In this document: in pieces, positions 12,425 to 23,927 of the stretch | Layout: every line of letters starts with the position of its first letter | Numbering within the stretch: position 1 is the stretch's first letter | NCBI GenBank assembly: GCA_963989385.1 | Contig: OZ022512.1 | Span: 26,929,899 to 26,993,898 of the forward strand | Length of the DNA stretch: 64,000 bases | DNA from: Ctena decussata | Lineage: Eukaryota > Mollusca > Bivalvia > Lucinida > Lucinidae | Direction of reading: 5' to 3' | The notes under the pieces: model-generated | Databases searched by the model: none | Told to the model about the DNA's origin: nothing | What the model saw: the letters and a program-made list of their open reading frames with translations, nothing else | Program-made: the position numbers and the translations under genes

Positions 12425-13198
12425 GGGGTCTGCCTATAAACAGCAATGATGCGTAATGTAGCGTAATGAAGCGTAATGTCGAGTAAAGATGGACAATATT
12501 GCCTGAAAATGACCTTTGAAATTTTTACATGAAATTTTAAATCCATGGCCTTGACCTATAGGTCATAAACACGAGTGGGGATGATGCTGATTAAAATTTT
12601 AGACCAACATCTGTTATCATGCCAAATAGAATTCAAATCGATCAAAGGGTATAGAAACTATGAGATCTTAAACACTTTAACGTAAAACTGGCTTTAACAT
12701 AAAATTTCTAAGTCTGTGACCTTGACCTATAGATCTTGACCAGGGGCGAGGATAGTGCTGAATAGAATTTCAGACCAGTATCAATCATCATACCAAATAA
12801 AGGGTGTAGAAACAATGAGATCTTAAAAACTTTAACGTAAAACTTAAAAATTTTGCTAACGCCGCCAACGCCAGGTGCGGGGGCTCAATAGCTCTTTCTG
12901 AACTTGTTCAGGCGAGCTAAATGTCTTTGGTGAGACTTGGAGGGTCGTAAAACTTTTAGTGAACATTATCAAAAATATACACGCCCGCGCCCCCTCCACC
13001 CTACCTGATATTAAATGAATCTACCCTAAACAATGCAGTCGTTTTTTTAACAAAGCAGTATCTCTGAGGATTCTTGACAGTCTCAGGACGCAGAGAAACA
13101 TTTATAAGTTCCAGATTATTAATAAAAAATATATGAAAAACAATACATTACGCATCTTTACGCTGCATTACGCATCATTACTGTATTTAGGCACATCG
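12425..13198. mobile_element. Nested TIR element with 8-bp target duplication
   Basis: It is flanked by GCTTAAAA at 12417-12424 and 13199-13206. The ends are inverted: GCCTATAAACAGCAATGATG then CGTAATG on the left, and the complement of GCCTAAATACAGTAATGATG then CGTAATG on the right. Subterminal GCGTAATG is repeated (12450-12478 and, inverted, 13147-13178). An 8-bp duplication suggests hAT or P-type; the ends do not settle which. No transposase is seen. It lies inside the CACAGTG-ended transposon and contains the reversed H-type fragment at 12490-12922. Confidence 0.65.
12490..12922 (-). mobile_element. H-type element fragment, minus orientation (H11)
   Basis: On the minus strand it begins TTTAGCTCGCC then CTGAACAAGTTCAG, AAGAGCTATTGAGC and GGCGTTGGCGGCGTTAGC, matching the start of H9 at 27927. 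At least two core units follow, with TTGACCTATAG and GAGATCTTAAA.ACTTTAACG. The 3' hairpin end is not recognisable. Confidence 0.6.
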
Positions 13199-14709
13199 GC
13201 TTAAAAATATGAAAACATATTTTACAAACGGCACAATATTGTCACCTAGATCTACATTGATACCCTATACTACCCTTCTACATCCTCTTCGCTCTCCCTA
13301 ACCTAAATTACAATGTAAGAAGAGGACGTGTGCTTGCATCAGGTGCGCAATGTGGGGGTTGTTTTAGTTTTTGTGTGTGCTTCTTGTGTTTTTTTTTTTT
13401 ATTTCACGTCTACCCTATCTGTCTTTCCTAATTCCCCATCACTTGGGAAACAGCTAAACGTGCCCACAGAAATATACCTGAATATGTGCGGTTATAACCA
13501 ACGGTACTTGTCATTTACTGTCGGAGGAGAACTTACCTGTTATTCGTTTCACTTGCTTAGATAGTCTAAGCTTGTATATGTACAGTTAACTGGCTCGTCA
13601 TGACCTTAACTGTGCACCGGACCGCTAACCCAAACAAAGAAACAGACTCCCCATTTCTACCCCACCAGCCTAACCCTGCCCTACTCTAAGCCTACCATTT
13701 AGCTTTACACTAACAAAATCACCCAATCAGACCGAAACTACCCAGGACCGAAACGATCCGAGTTTCTTTACAAAAACAGGAAAGGTATAGATCCGAGGAC
13801 AGAGCCCTGGTGTACACCTACAACGTCATGAATTTTGTAGAATTGGCCATTCAGTATAACGCTGCTTACAGGTAAGGGGTGGTTGGGGTTTACATGTAGC
13901 TTTCTTTACTTTTTATTGCATTCATGGTTGCTTAAACGGTACCGGAAGACGGAAAATGCGAATTTCTGAAAACCAGTAGCGCATCACAAAAGCAGTACAC
14001 GGCTAGGTCACAATTTTGATTGAAATGTTGACAGAGAAAAATTTAGCCATATGATCATTTTTTTATCAAGAAATGCTTGATAGCCTTCTCCCCAAATGAT
14101 GATCCCGGTGAAAGCATCCAAAACGATATTTTTATTACCTTTTTCAAGCATTTGTTGAAAATGATAGTCATGAATGTGAAAATACAATCACAACAAGTCG
14201 GACAGTTTTTGTTTCTTGATATGTCGCTAATGATTAGGTACAGTTGTCACTAGTCGGACAGTCGAATGAGACGAACGTGTGCGATTCAGGAAGCAATATA
14301 TTTGTTTACAGTAATGTTTCGATGGATTCAGCTATTGGATATCACAGGAAAAAAGATGTAGCGATTATTTTAGGTTGGTTTAAACAGAAATGATGCCATA
14401 ATTCTAGTCTTTTTAGCCCCGATTGTCCGTGTCGATCGACAGAAGATAAAGCAAAACTGGTGATTAGGCAGGAAAACTTGATTTTTAAACAGAGATTAGG
14501 TGGAGATATGTCAAACTGACAATGCTACAGGTGAAGTACATCTAATCCTCTCCCCGATGTCGAAAACCGCATCTAAAAGAACAAATTCGATAAGAACTTA
14601 CCTGCTTTTGACCGTTTCACCTCACAAGTTGTTTATGTGTCACTAATGATTTTAGGGTGTACAGTCAATTGTCGCTTCCGATTTGGTGACTGTCCGCTTA
14701 TACACTGTG

Positions 14710-14714
14710 GCTAT
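14710..14714. repeat. Target-site duplication GCTAT, right
   Basis: Exact partner of 11604-11608, directly after the CACTGTG terminus of the long-TIR transposon. Confidence 0.75.
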
Positions 14715-14800
14715 GGATATAATGAGATCATTTTTGTGTCTCAGGGGCTGGAAGATTTTTCATGGAGAAAAAGAAAAGGAAATCCCAGAATTATCATTTA

Positions 14801-15016
14801 CAATAATGACCCTAAATATTTGGACAGACAGGTCTGAGCCTGATCATACTGCTCCTTCAGGAGCAGTTGAAGGAGCAGTTTGATCAGGGTCTACAATGTT
14901 TGCAATTCACTAAGTATCATTTGGATGCATTAATGTGTGTAAAATCCATCTTCTAACAATTTTGGAACATAATTGTCTGACTTTAGAGTGCCCGAAATTT
15001 TAGTGTCATTACGATA
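14801..15016. mobile_element. MITE family M1, copy 3
   Basis: It runs from AATGACCCTAAATATTTGGA to TTAGTGTCATTACG and has a central palindrome of GGAGCAGTT and its complement with a short duplication. It starts about 90 bases beyond the CACAGTG-ended transposon. Confidence 0.7.
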
Positions 15017-15346
15017 AATGGAGCTGTGCTTGTATCGCTGGAAACTGCAAATACCAGTATTGAGAGTTTTCCTTGAACTTGGATTATTATTCTGTTTACC
15101 TGCATTCTATAACCTGTCACAGTCATACATTTTTGTGTTGTTTTACTTGGAAACATTTTGGAATTATAGTTGGGCAAAATTCAAGACAGAAAACAAGTTG
15201 GAAATTAAAAAACTTTTTGCCTGAAATATACATTTGAGAATTACAGCATCAAGGAATGTGAAAAATATTTTTAAAAAATGAAAAAAATAAAATGAAATAA
15301 AAAAAAAGAAAACATTAAACTGCAGTTGTGAAGTTAGAAGGCAATA

Positions 15347-15455
15347 TCCTAGCAGCCACATGACATCAAAATGACGTTGTATTGACGTCGATGTGATATA
15401 CTGATGTTGCATCGATGTCAGTACGATGTCATTTCAACGTCATGTGCCCGCTGGG
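15347..15455. mobile_element. Small foldback MITE (M9)
   Basis: CCTAGCAGCCACATGACATC on the left mirrors GACGTCATGTGCCCGCTGGG-type sequence on the right, with internal complementary GACGT and GATGTCA blocks. At about 107 bp it can fold completely. Similar termini occur in short elements of many animals. Confidence 0.6.
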
Positions 15456-15542
15456 TGTGGATCAGAAACTGTTTAGTATGTGGATAGGAATCCCAGGACA
15501 AACTTTGGGGATCTTATGATAGTTTAATGGTGCTAAATTTCA

Positions 15543-15742
15543 GAGCTCTAGATAAGAGGGAGTATATTTGATGATAATTAGGTATAATTTTTTTTATTTC
15601 TTATCAAAACCATATGTTATGACCCCTCATCTAAACCGTCTCATTGAGACTGTTTAAATAAGGAGTCACAACATATGTTTTTATGGAAAAGTAAAAAAAA
15701 AATCCCTAATTATCACCAAATACTCCCTCTTATCTAGAGATA
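15543..15742. mobile_element. Foldback MITE family M4, copy 2
   Basis: GCTCTAGATAAGAGGGAGTA and TACTCCCTCTTATCTAGAG are the inverted ends. ACCATATGTTATGACCCCTC and GAGTCACAACATATG.TTTT form the inner stem, and the centre is CCGTCTCATTGAGACTG. Confidence 0.8.
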
Positions 15743-16580
15743 TGGAAGCAGCCAATCAGTGTGCTTTATTTTGAGTTTGAGAATAAACTCAAGTTTTATA
15801 ACCTCGAACCCTGAGTTTTGGTAGCCACTGGGTTTGTGTTGGCTTACCGTGCTAGTGGTTCCCAGTTCTAATCTGGGCCAGAGCTGATTAATGAGACACA
15901 TCAGTGGCCAGTGTATTCCCAGAGTTACTTCGCTTATCAGGCCCAACCAAGGGCCTGGATAGCCAGTTGCCTGTTAGTATTACCTTAACCTGGTCTGAGC
16001 TACAGGTGGTTAAGGCCTTGGTCTTTTAATAGGCAGGCCATAAACCTATTATTGCTTAAATACATGTATAAAGCAAAACATACTGGATTCTAGAATCATT
16101 TTGATCTTTAAGTCTGCTAGATCAAGAGTTTATAAAAGCTGCCAGACCTCCTAGAAGATAAGACAGGATTTTGAAATTATTTTCTTTTTTTTTTTTTCTT
16201 TTTGTTCCTCCATATTACTGTATGCCTATTATTCGAGTTACCAAGATAATATTCTTGAGGGGCCATAAAATGACCACTGATTGTTGGAACTTCACAAATT
16301 TTGCTGAGATAACTTTAAATGATTCAGGAATATATAGTTGATTGTCCCAGTATTACATTACTTTGATGAGCTGTCTCAGACACATTTTCTGTTGTTCCTC
16401 CCATTTTCAGTGAAATATTGAATATTTAATGATGACAGACTGTCATAATTTTATAACTAGACAGTCAAGGTTAGGGAAAATAAATGTCACACCATCAACC
16501 TTGTTAGAGGTTCTAACATTGAAAAATGACAGGTTGTTGAATTTGACCATAGAGGTCAGCCTGGTTAACCTGTTACCTGC

Positions 16581-17602
16581 TTAACACTTTAAGTACCAGT
16601 GATGAAAATAGCAGAATTTGCAAACAGCATAGATCTTGATGAGGTGGCTCATAATGAGCCGCCTCATCTATATTTACTCTGTTTGCCCCTTAGTCATTGA
16701 ATTCTCAATATTAAATGTCTTGGACAAGTCATTTTTAGCGCGCCTTTGCGAAGCAAAGGAGAGCTTATGCTATACCCCCGGTGTTGTAGTCCGAGTATGC
16801 GTTAGCGTTAGCTTTAGAGTACCCGTCAGCGTCCTCGTCGGCGTCCGTGGTCAGGTTAACCAATGTTAACAATTGCGTTTAACTTGATGTTCAACTCTGT
16901 ATCTTACAAACTACAGCAGCTACAATCATCATACTTGGTACATATATACATCCATATGGCTGCAGCAGCTGCATGACACAATTGTATGTCCTTGACCTAT
17001 ATGTTACGGTTGACTGACTTTGCTGTTTGGCACTGTTTTTAAGGCAAAATTTTTAGTTTTGATGAAACCTTTGACAGAAGAGACTTGATAATTGGTCAAA
17101 TAGCATATCCCTATAATTGCAGCAGCTGCAAAGCTACCAAAGTACCATGCTGACTCCTGTGCCCTTGACCAGTGATTTTGTCTTATATTTCAAGCACTGT
17201 TTGATGGATTAACATCATATCTGGCATAGTGGATCAGTCTGACATCCCGAATGACCTCATATTATTTATAGATCACTATGACCTATATTTCATGGTTCAT
17301 TGATTTTGCCTTGTGTCTCCAAAACTAATTATAGATTAACAGCATATCTGGGAATTTGAGGTCACTCTGACATATATCTTATCATTCAGTGATTTTGCTT
17401 CATATTTTAGTTGTATTTAGTATGTATTCATCATATACCTGGGATAATCGCTCAGTCTGACACTGCAGATGACCTGATATATTTGTAGGTCTTTGTGACT
17501 GTGAGAATCAGGCACCCATAAGGAGCGCTTTGTTGTCTTCTGACAACTCTTGTTGAAATTTTGCAGCTGTAAATTTTGTCATCTGCTTTTTGGTGCTTAA
17601 AG
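16581..17602. mobile_element. MITE family M5, copy 2, split by element H8
   Basis: The left part (16581 to about 16735) holds TTAACACTTTAAGTACC and the central palindrome GAGGTGGCTCATAATGAGCC. The right part (about 17556-17602) holds GAAATTTTGCAGCTGTAAAT and TTTTGGTGCTTAAAG. The uninterrupted copy at 60303-60510 shows the two halves joined at CTTTTGAAATTCTGCAG, so H8 landed in this T-run. Confidence 0.75.
16736..17555 (+). mobile_element. Hairpin-ended tandem-repeat element H8
   Basis: Its 5' end is TTTTAGCGCG followed by the hairpin CCTTTGC-GAA-GCAAAGG; GCGAAGC is known as an exceptionally stable DNA mini-hairpin. The core has repeated text about 140 bp apart built around GATTTTGC and CATATCTGG. 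The 3' end is a hairpin, TTGTC-TTCT-GACAA, followed by CTCTTGT. It lies inside MITE M5, which fixes both ends to within a base or two. Confidence 0.75.
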
Positions 17603-18160
17603 AGTATTTCAGAAGGAAGTGACTGTCCTTGTTGCAGATACTGTCATGTTTCTTGTTCATGCAACCCATTGCTAGGTTACTCCCTTCGAAATACTGAAAT
17701 ATGTATAGTCTAGTACATTCCTCAGGTTAAGTTCAATGGGATGGAGGTAACCATGTGTATATTGGCTGTGTAACAACTGTTCGCAGGGTAGCCCAGCTCC
17801 GGGCCGGAAAATACCTAGAAACAAGTTTCCATTTTCCATTTTAAATTAGAAACTTTGTTTCTGAAATAATTTCGGTCCGGAGCTGGACTATTCGCAGGGA
17901 TACGTGAAGCACTGTGTAACAAAAGTAAATTGTATTTCATTGACTTCCTTTTCAATTCCTCACAAATATCTGTTTCTTTTTACTTTATTGGTTTCCTCCC
18001 TTTACTGTTTAGGCTAGAGGAGCGGCTAGAAGAAAGTAGTGACTTTTTCTAGCATCAGTAGCAGTGTCAGTGGCAGCATAACTTTTGATGAGTTCTTTAA
18101 GTAGTGCCACACCTGATTAACTATGAATTCAAGGATGTTAGGAAGGAGAAAGAGCTGTTT
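17603..18160. other. Gene-free stretch
   Basis: No exon or transposon protein is seen. At 17795-17895 a short inverted pair (CCCAGCTCCGGGCCGGAAA and TTTCGGTCCGGAGCTGG) marks a small foldback of about 95 bp. Confidence 0.45.
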
Positions 18161-19500
18161 ATTAGCTCACCTGAGCCGAAGGCTCACAGGTGAGCTTATA
18201 GTATAGGCAGGCATCCGTCGTCCGTCGTCCGTCGTCCGTCTGTCAATATTTTTAAACGACATCTCCTCTGAAACTACAAGGCCCATTGTTACCAAATTTC
18301 ATATACAGGATCTATAGGCAGGGGGAACCAATAATACTGTTTTTTTTATCCAAATCCCTTTGGAACTTTGGTTGCTATGGCAACTTAAAGTTTCCATTGA
18401 CTTGTATGGGAAAAATTGAAAATTTGCATTTATTGCTATTTCTCTGCAGATAATTTGATAAATCTTTTACAGAAATGTTCCTTGAGTAGCTCTCTATCAG
18501 CCACATGAAATTTATGTTAATTGCACAAATAGGCTGGTTGCCATGGCAACCGAATGGTTAAAAATAGAAAAAATATTCAAAAATCATCTCCTCAGAAACT
18601 ATGCAACCAATAAAGCTCAAACTTCACAGAAAGGATCTTGGTACTACCCTCTATGAAAATACTGTTTTTCTTGGCAATTGCTCTAGCAGTTTGGTTGCAA
18701 TGGCAACTTAAAGTTGCCATTGACTTATAGTGGGAAAATGGAAAATTTGCATTTATTGCTACGTCACTGCAGATATTCTGACAAAACTTTCATAGAAATG
18801 TTCCTTGAGAAGTCCCCAACCAGCCACATCAAATTTATGTAAATTGAGCTACTTGGCTGATTGCCATTGCAACCGAATGGTTAAAAATAGAAAGAATATT
18901 CAAAAATCATCTCCTCAGAAGCTATGCAACCAATAAAGCTCAAACTTCACAGAAAGGATCTTGGTGCTACCTTCTATAAAAATACTGTTTTTCTTGGCAA
19001 TTGCTCCAGCAGTTTGGTTGCTATGGCAACTTAAAGTTGCCATTGGCTTATAATGGGAAAAATGGAAATCCGCAATTTTTGCTATCTCACTGCAGTTATT
19101 TGGATTTTTTTCCTACAGAAATGTTTCTTGAGTAGTCCTCTATGATTCATATTCATATTAATTTTGTCCAAATCACCGAATTTGATTAGTTGCCATGATG
19201 GCAACATAAAGGAAAAAAATTTTGAAAAAATATTCAAAAAATCTTTTCCTCAAAAACTATATAGGGGGATGAGGCTGATTCTTTGCATACATGTTCATGA
19301 CATTAGCCACTACATAAACATTGTTTTCTATTATTGTTGCCCACGTGGTTTCATTGCTATGGCATTTTAAAGTTTCCATAGACTAACAACTCAGTCATTG
19401 AAATTCGGCCACATTGTACAATTTACTTTAGAGTTACCTACCCTTGAGTGCTGAGGATGAATGGACTCAGGTGAGCTACAGGACCAATGGTCCTCTGGTT
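18160..19500 (+). mobile_element. Hairpin-ended tandem-repeat element H2
   Basis: Start TTAGCTCACCT, hairpin GAGCC-GAA-GGCTC, CAGGTGAGCTT and then a (CCGTCGT)n run. Four core units of about 322 bp follow, each opening with ATCTCCTCTGAAACTA or similar (18258, 18582, 18902, 19241), with TGGTTGC.ATGGCAACTTAAAG inside. The end is CAGGTGAGCTA, hairpin AGGACC-AAT-GGTCCT and CTGGTT. It shares its core with H1 and H5. Confidence 0.75.
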
Positions 19501-20875
19501 GAAAAAGAGTCCCTGGTCGTTTTGTAACTATAACTCTTTTTCGTTTCCTAACAGCTCTTTTTTGTTTCATAATGGGCCTTGTATATACACAGTTAACCAG
19601 GGATGGTATATAGTGGAGCAAACTTGATGGGCTATCTTTCAAGGGGGTGGTCTACGGAGTGTAACATTTGTTTTTATATATCAAAATGATCATCTGGGTC
19701 TCTTGTTATCAAATTCAGCGTTTGCCACCTTGGCAAACCTTGCATAACTCTATAGTGGCCAGTTATTTACGTTACCCCTTTAAATTTTGAATATCAAAAA
19801 TATTTATTGAAGTCAATAAGAAATGTGTATAAACTATATAAATGTATCAAACCTAAATATTTTCTGTAAGAACAGTTAATATGCTATAAATTAGGCTGCT
19901 CAGAAAACAGTTCAGAACTTAGGTATTGTTACTTTCGTTACAATATATCATGCACCCCTTGAAAATTTAAAATTGGAACTTCATTAGTTGCATTTTACAA
20001 AGACACTATTACAAAAAGGCCCAAAATGATCATTTTACTTACTACTCAATTGGCCCCTTTCAGTTGGTTTCTAGCAAAACAAATATGAGACCTCTAGCTT
20101 TTATACTTTGTCAACCACGTCCTGTTGAACAGTTACACCTATTCCCTGTTTTTGGCTGAAAAGTCATTTTTCGTATAATTGTTCGTACAAAAAATGGCTA
20201 ATCACCAATTTAAACTTGACAAATTGTGGCCTTTTGCAAAAAGATCATGTTAACCATGATATAACACAATAGCTTAAAAATTATTTTTGACCTTACAACC
20301 CATTTTAGCCAGAGTAACGTACTTAACAGATTAAAATGTTTGCGTAAAGCGTCTGTCATTCACATCAGGAAAACACTCTTTTCAAATTCTGACTTTGAAA
20401 CTACGCAGTTGTGATAAATATGTTTATTGTTTATCGTAAAATGAAATCTATGCATAGTAGTCGCCTACATAGACGGAAAACAGTGTAATTTACATGACAT
20501 GCAATGCTCAGATTGCCCTTATGTTCAAATGAAGCCTTCATGAGTTCATCTGTACATGAAAAAAAAATTCATTAATACCCAAATAACTCTAAAAGTTTAA
20601 ACAAAACCACAAAATATCAAATAACTTCTAGTTACTTACAGTTTTGTATTCAGAAAGGTAACGTTGTAACATTTGGAAAAAAAACTCCCCGAGATTAAAT
20701 ATTGCTACTGCCAAATATGCGTAACCTTTATTATTTTGAGTAAAAATATTTTTAGAATGACCGGTTTAAATCCACTCATGTAACTCATTATTGACAGCCC
20801 CAAGGTGGAGCATCAGTTCTGGTGTATCTATTTCATAGTTTGTGTTGTCCACTTATCTGTCGTCTTCGAAAACTC

Positions 20876-22811
20876 TATTTGTTTCATATGTATATTTGCC
20901 ATCATTCTGGTGTATAACTGGCATATATGGAAAAGGAAAGAAAATAGATAAAAATTTTGTATGCCTAATTTTGTTTGTTTGAGGCTAGCTTTGAACTTGT
21001 AAGGGGCTGCATTTTTATCTGGCTAGCTGCTAGTATCGTCTTACTACTTGTCTTATATCTTTATGCAGCTATAGACACGTTGGTATCGTGGTAGGGTTGT
21101 TGCGCAAATAACATTAATTCCTGCTCATTGCCCCTTTACTCTAATTTACCTTTTCTATAAAAACAATGTATAAACCCAAAGTTGCCTTGAAGCATATATT
21201 TTCACCAAAGTAACGTACATAACAGGTTGAAAAGTATGTGTAGTTTTTTCCTACTGCAGCTACAATAAAGTACCGTTGGACTACTGTGGAAAGCTTCCTC
21301 GTACTTCATCATATTGAAAATTATGTTTAGAATCATCTGAGCTCAATTTGAGTCAGTTAAGCTGAAGCTGGTGCTAGGGACACCTTATTGCATTATATCA
21401 AACAGAAAGTATCATTAATAAAATAAAAAATCTAATCTGACAAATCGTTTACATTTGAATGTTGTATACGTTATCCTTTTAAATACCAAACCAAGAAGTC
21501 AAAGTAAGTGAATTATCATTGACTCCGTTAAAAAGGCATTTTGATAATGATTTTAAAGTAATAACAATATGTCATAATCATCTTATACCTGCCTCTAGGC
21601 AATATCATCCTATTTTCAAAGGAATCAGTTAAACTGAGTCTGCTATGTTCTTTCTCGTGTGTGTTCCTCGCTTCAACATGATCTTCTGGCAAGTCTTTGT
21701 AATAATACTGTATTAATGTGAAAGGACACACCTCAGTATTTTACTGCAATTTGTTAGAAAGAAACAATATTCATTTCCGTAGATGTTTCCTATTCGCTTC
21801 TGAGAAAGCTATAACCTTTCCAAAATATGGTCTGCTCTTATGGGAAACATATTTTTACAGCAGCAAATTCTTTTTAAAAGTTTTTTCCCATTAAGAAAGG
21901 AGGCCAAAGTAAAATTGGCAGAATAACTTACGTGTATCCCTTCACCTTAAATTCTTAGACTGATAGAAACTTAATTAAAATCTGAAGGATGAGTCTCTGG
22001 AAGCAAGGGATGAATCACAAAAAATAACAGCAACCTCCGTTTAACTAAGGAATGTAATGTTGCGACACTGCCAATGCAACATAGCACCAGCTATTTCCTT
22101 TTTCAAACTGACTCAGAAAGAGCCCAGATGGTTCCAAATAACCAGAACATGGAGTACAAGGAAGCATTTCACCTTAGCCACATGCCACTTGGCACTAGCA
22201 GCAGTGGGGTAAAATAACTTTTTCTTTTTAAACTGTTATATTCGTTACTTCGTTTTAAATATATTCTATACGGCCAAAAGTAATTAACCTATGGTTTCAT
22301 ATATTGCTTTTATAGGAAAAGGTCATTACAGGTAAAGAAGTGTAAGAGGGCAACGATCAGAAACTGATTCAACTAGTGCCACAACCCTCCCACAACACCA
22401 AACTAAAATAGTAACATAAAGCATACAACAAGTACTCAAACGATACTAGTGGGTAGCAAAATATACGTGTGCCCATTCCATGCAGCTGTCAACAAGTAAG
22501 CTTTCATCAAGCATACCCAGGCACACAAAATGTATATTTTCACCTTCTTTCTTTCTGTTTTTATATACATCAGAATGATGGCGAATAAACAGACCACTTT
22601 TGTCCACAGGCTACAAGTTCAAATTCTGGTGAACTTTTCAGCATGAAATTGTTTGTTTACATAGATGGCTGATAAGCAGCAGTAACTGTTGCTTAAGTGG
22701 CGTCCTGCTGCCAAACAGTGGTCAAACTGTTTGATGTTAGAGTTTTTACAAGTTGTATATGAGCATTTTGTTTTCTTATGCTATTAGAGGCTAGTTAACA
22801 AATAACTTAAA
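20876..22811. other. Interior of the long-arm element, no gene seen
   Basis: The spacer between the arms on the left of the hAT insertion is AT-rich, with only short frames. GTAACGTACATAACAGGTTG near 21211 is a degenerate copy of the arm motif GTAACGTACTTAACAG, so parts of the spacer may derive from the arms. Confidence 0.45.
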
Positions 22812-22819
22812 CAATTTTA

Positions 22820-23927
22820 TAGGGGTGCGCGATATTACCGGTATACCGGTAAATCACGATTCAAAATTCCAACGATACGAATCACGATATATTTTGGCCA
22901 TACCGGTACGCTCGGAATATTTCGGACGTTTCCGGACATTCTCGTGAAAACATTATATATGCTTTTAATTAACAGTTTCCTTCTCATTTTATTAGTATTT
23001 TGCCCCAAATATTCTTTTTTTATATAAATCGGATCTAGGTAGTAAAGTCAATTAAAGCCGATGATCTTTAAAAACAGGTTTTGATTGTTTACGTTTGCCA
23101 GAGGCTCGTTTCCTCTTTTGTCTTTTATCTCCGTAATCATCACCCAGAAAAAAGATGGAAACAAAAATTACCGTGATTGTAGGTAATAGTGTCCAGTTTA
23201 ATCCTTTTGTCAGTATCCAATTGATCCTATCACTATTTTGACAGATATTCCCATTCGTAACTTACGTAAATATTCGAACATCTTTTGGAACATTTTTTTT
23301 GTGTGTATATCACATTTTCACTTACGGGAAGTTTCATTATTTTGTTGACATACACTGCAGATCCTGATCACACTGCTCCAATGTGCTGTCTGATCTGGGT
23401 CTACAATATTTGCTCAGCAATTACTGTCCGATTATTTAGTGTATTTCCTTTTCATGTCACCGATAAAATAATTCACCTTGACTTCAGACACGTGTCAATT
23501 TCTTTGATCTTTGATGACAACTGGTTTTGAAAATCTGCATGCTTTTTTTCATTCTGGCCTTGGGGCAAAACTGGGTCAGGGCAGAATAACAAATAAAGAA
23601 GTCATGCACCAAATGCATGGTCACTAGGGTCACGTCAGTAATTAGTTAAATAAAATGAGATCGCAGACTTGTAACAGTTGCATTTTAATAAAGTACATGA
23701 GCTGGTTATAATTTGTTTTTGGTGTTAAAATAAACAGGTAAAGAATGGGATGTTCATTTTTTATTACAATCATTTAATAAAAGACAGAAGCAAACAACAC
23801 AGTAAAAGCATGTAACATGGAAGTTCATACTTAAAAAAGTTGTGATATATCGTGATACATATCCCGATACGGACCAGTGTATCGTGATATATCGCGATAC
23901 GGTTTTCAGTGGTGATACCCACCCCTA
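22820..23927. mobile_element. Non-autonomous hAT-like element
   Basis: It is flanked by an exact 8-bp duplication, CAATTTTA (22812-22819 and 23928-23935). Ends: TAGGGGTGCGCGATA on the left and the complement of TAGGGGTGGGTATCACCACT on the right, typical of hAT termini. The subterminal zones are rich in CGATA/TATCG motifs (ATATATCGTGATAC, TATATCGCGATACGG). Its 1.1 kb encodes no transposase. It nests inside the 5.6-kb long-arm element. Confidence 0.85.

Larger units (their letters stand above)
11609..14709. mobile_element. Long-TIR transposon with CACAGTG ends (Transib/RAG-like, non-autonomous)
   Basis: A 3.1-kb element bounded by inverted arms of about 465 bp, 11609-12073 and 14244-14709, which match closely by eye. 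Both termini read CACAGTGTATAAGCGGACAG going inward and are flanked by the exact 5-bp repeat GCTAT. A CAC..TG heptamer start plus a 5-bp duplication is the signature of Transib elements and of RAG-type transposons; CACAGTG is also the consensus heptamer of the vertebrate V(D)J signal. I see no nonamer at 12- or 23-bp spacing. The 2.1-kb interior encodes no recognisable transposase and holds a nested element at 12425-13198, so this copy is non-autonomous or decayed. Other groups with CAC ends (EnSpm, Chapaev) usually make 2- to 4-bp duplications, which argues against them. Confidence 0.7.

Noticed and set aside
13790..13872. An exon-like stretch, GAGGACAGAGCCCTGGTGTACA, ending near CTTACAG/GTAAGG
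   Set aside because: The reading frames are short and the text resembles a decayed retrotransposon tail; no host family could be named.
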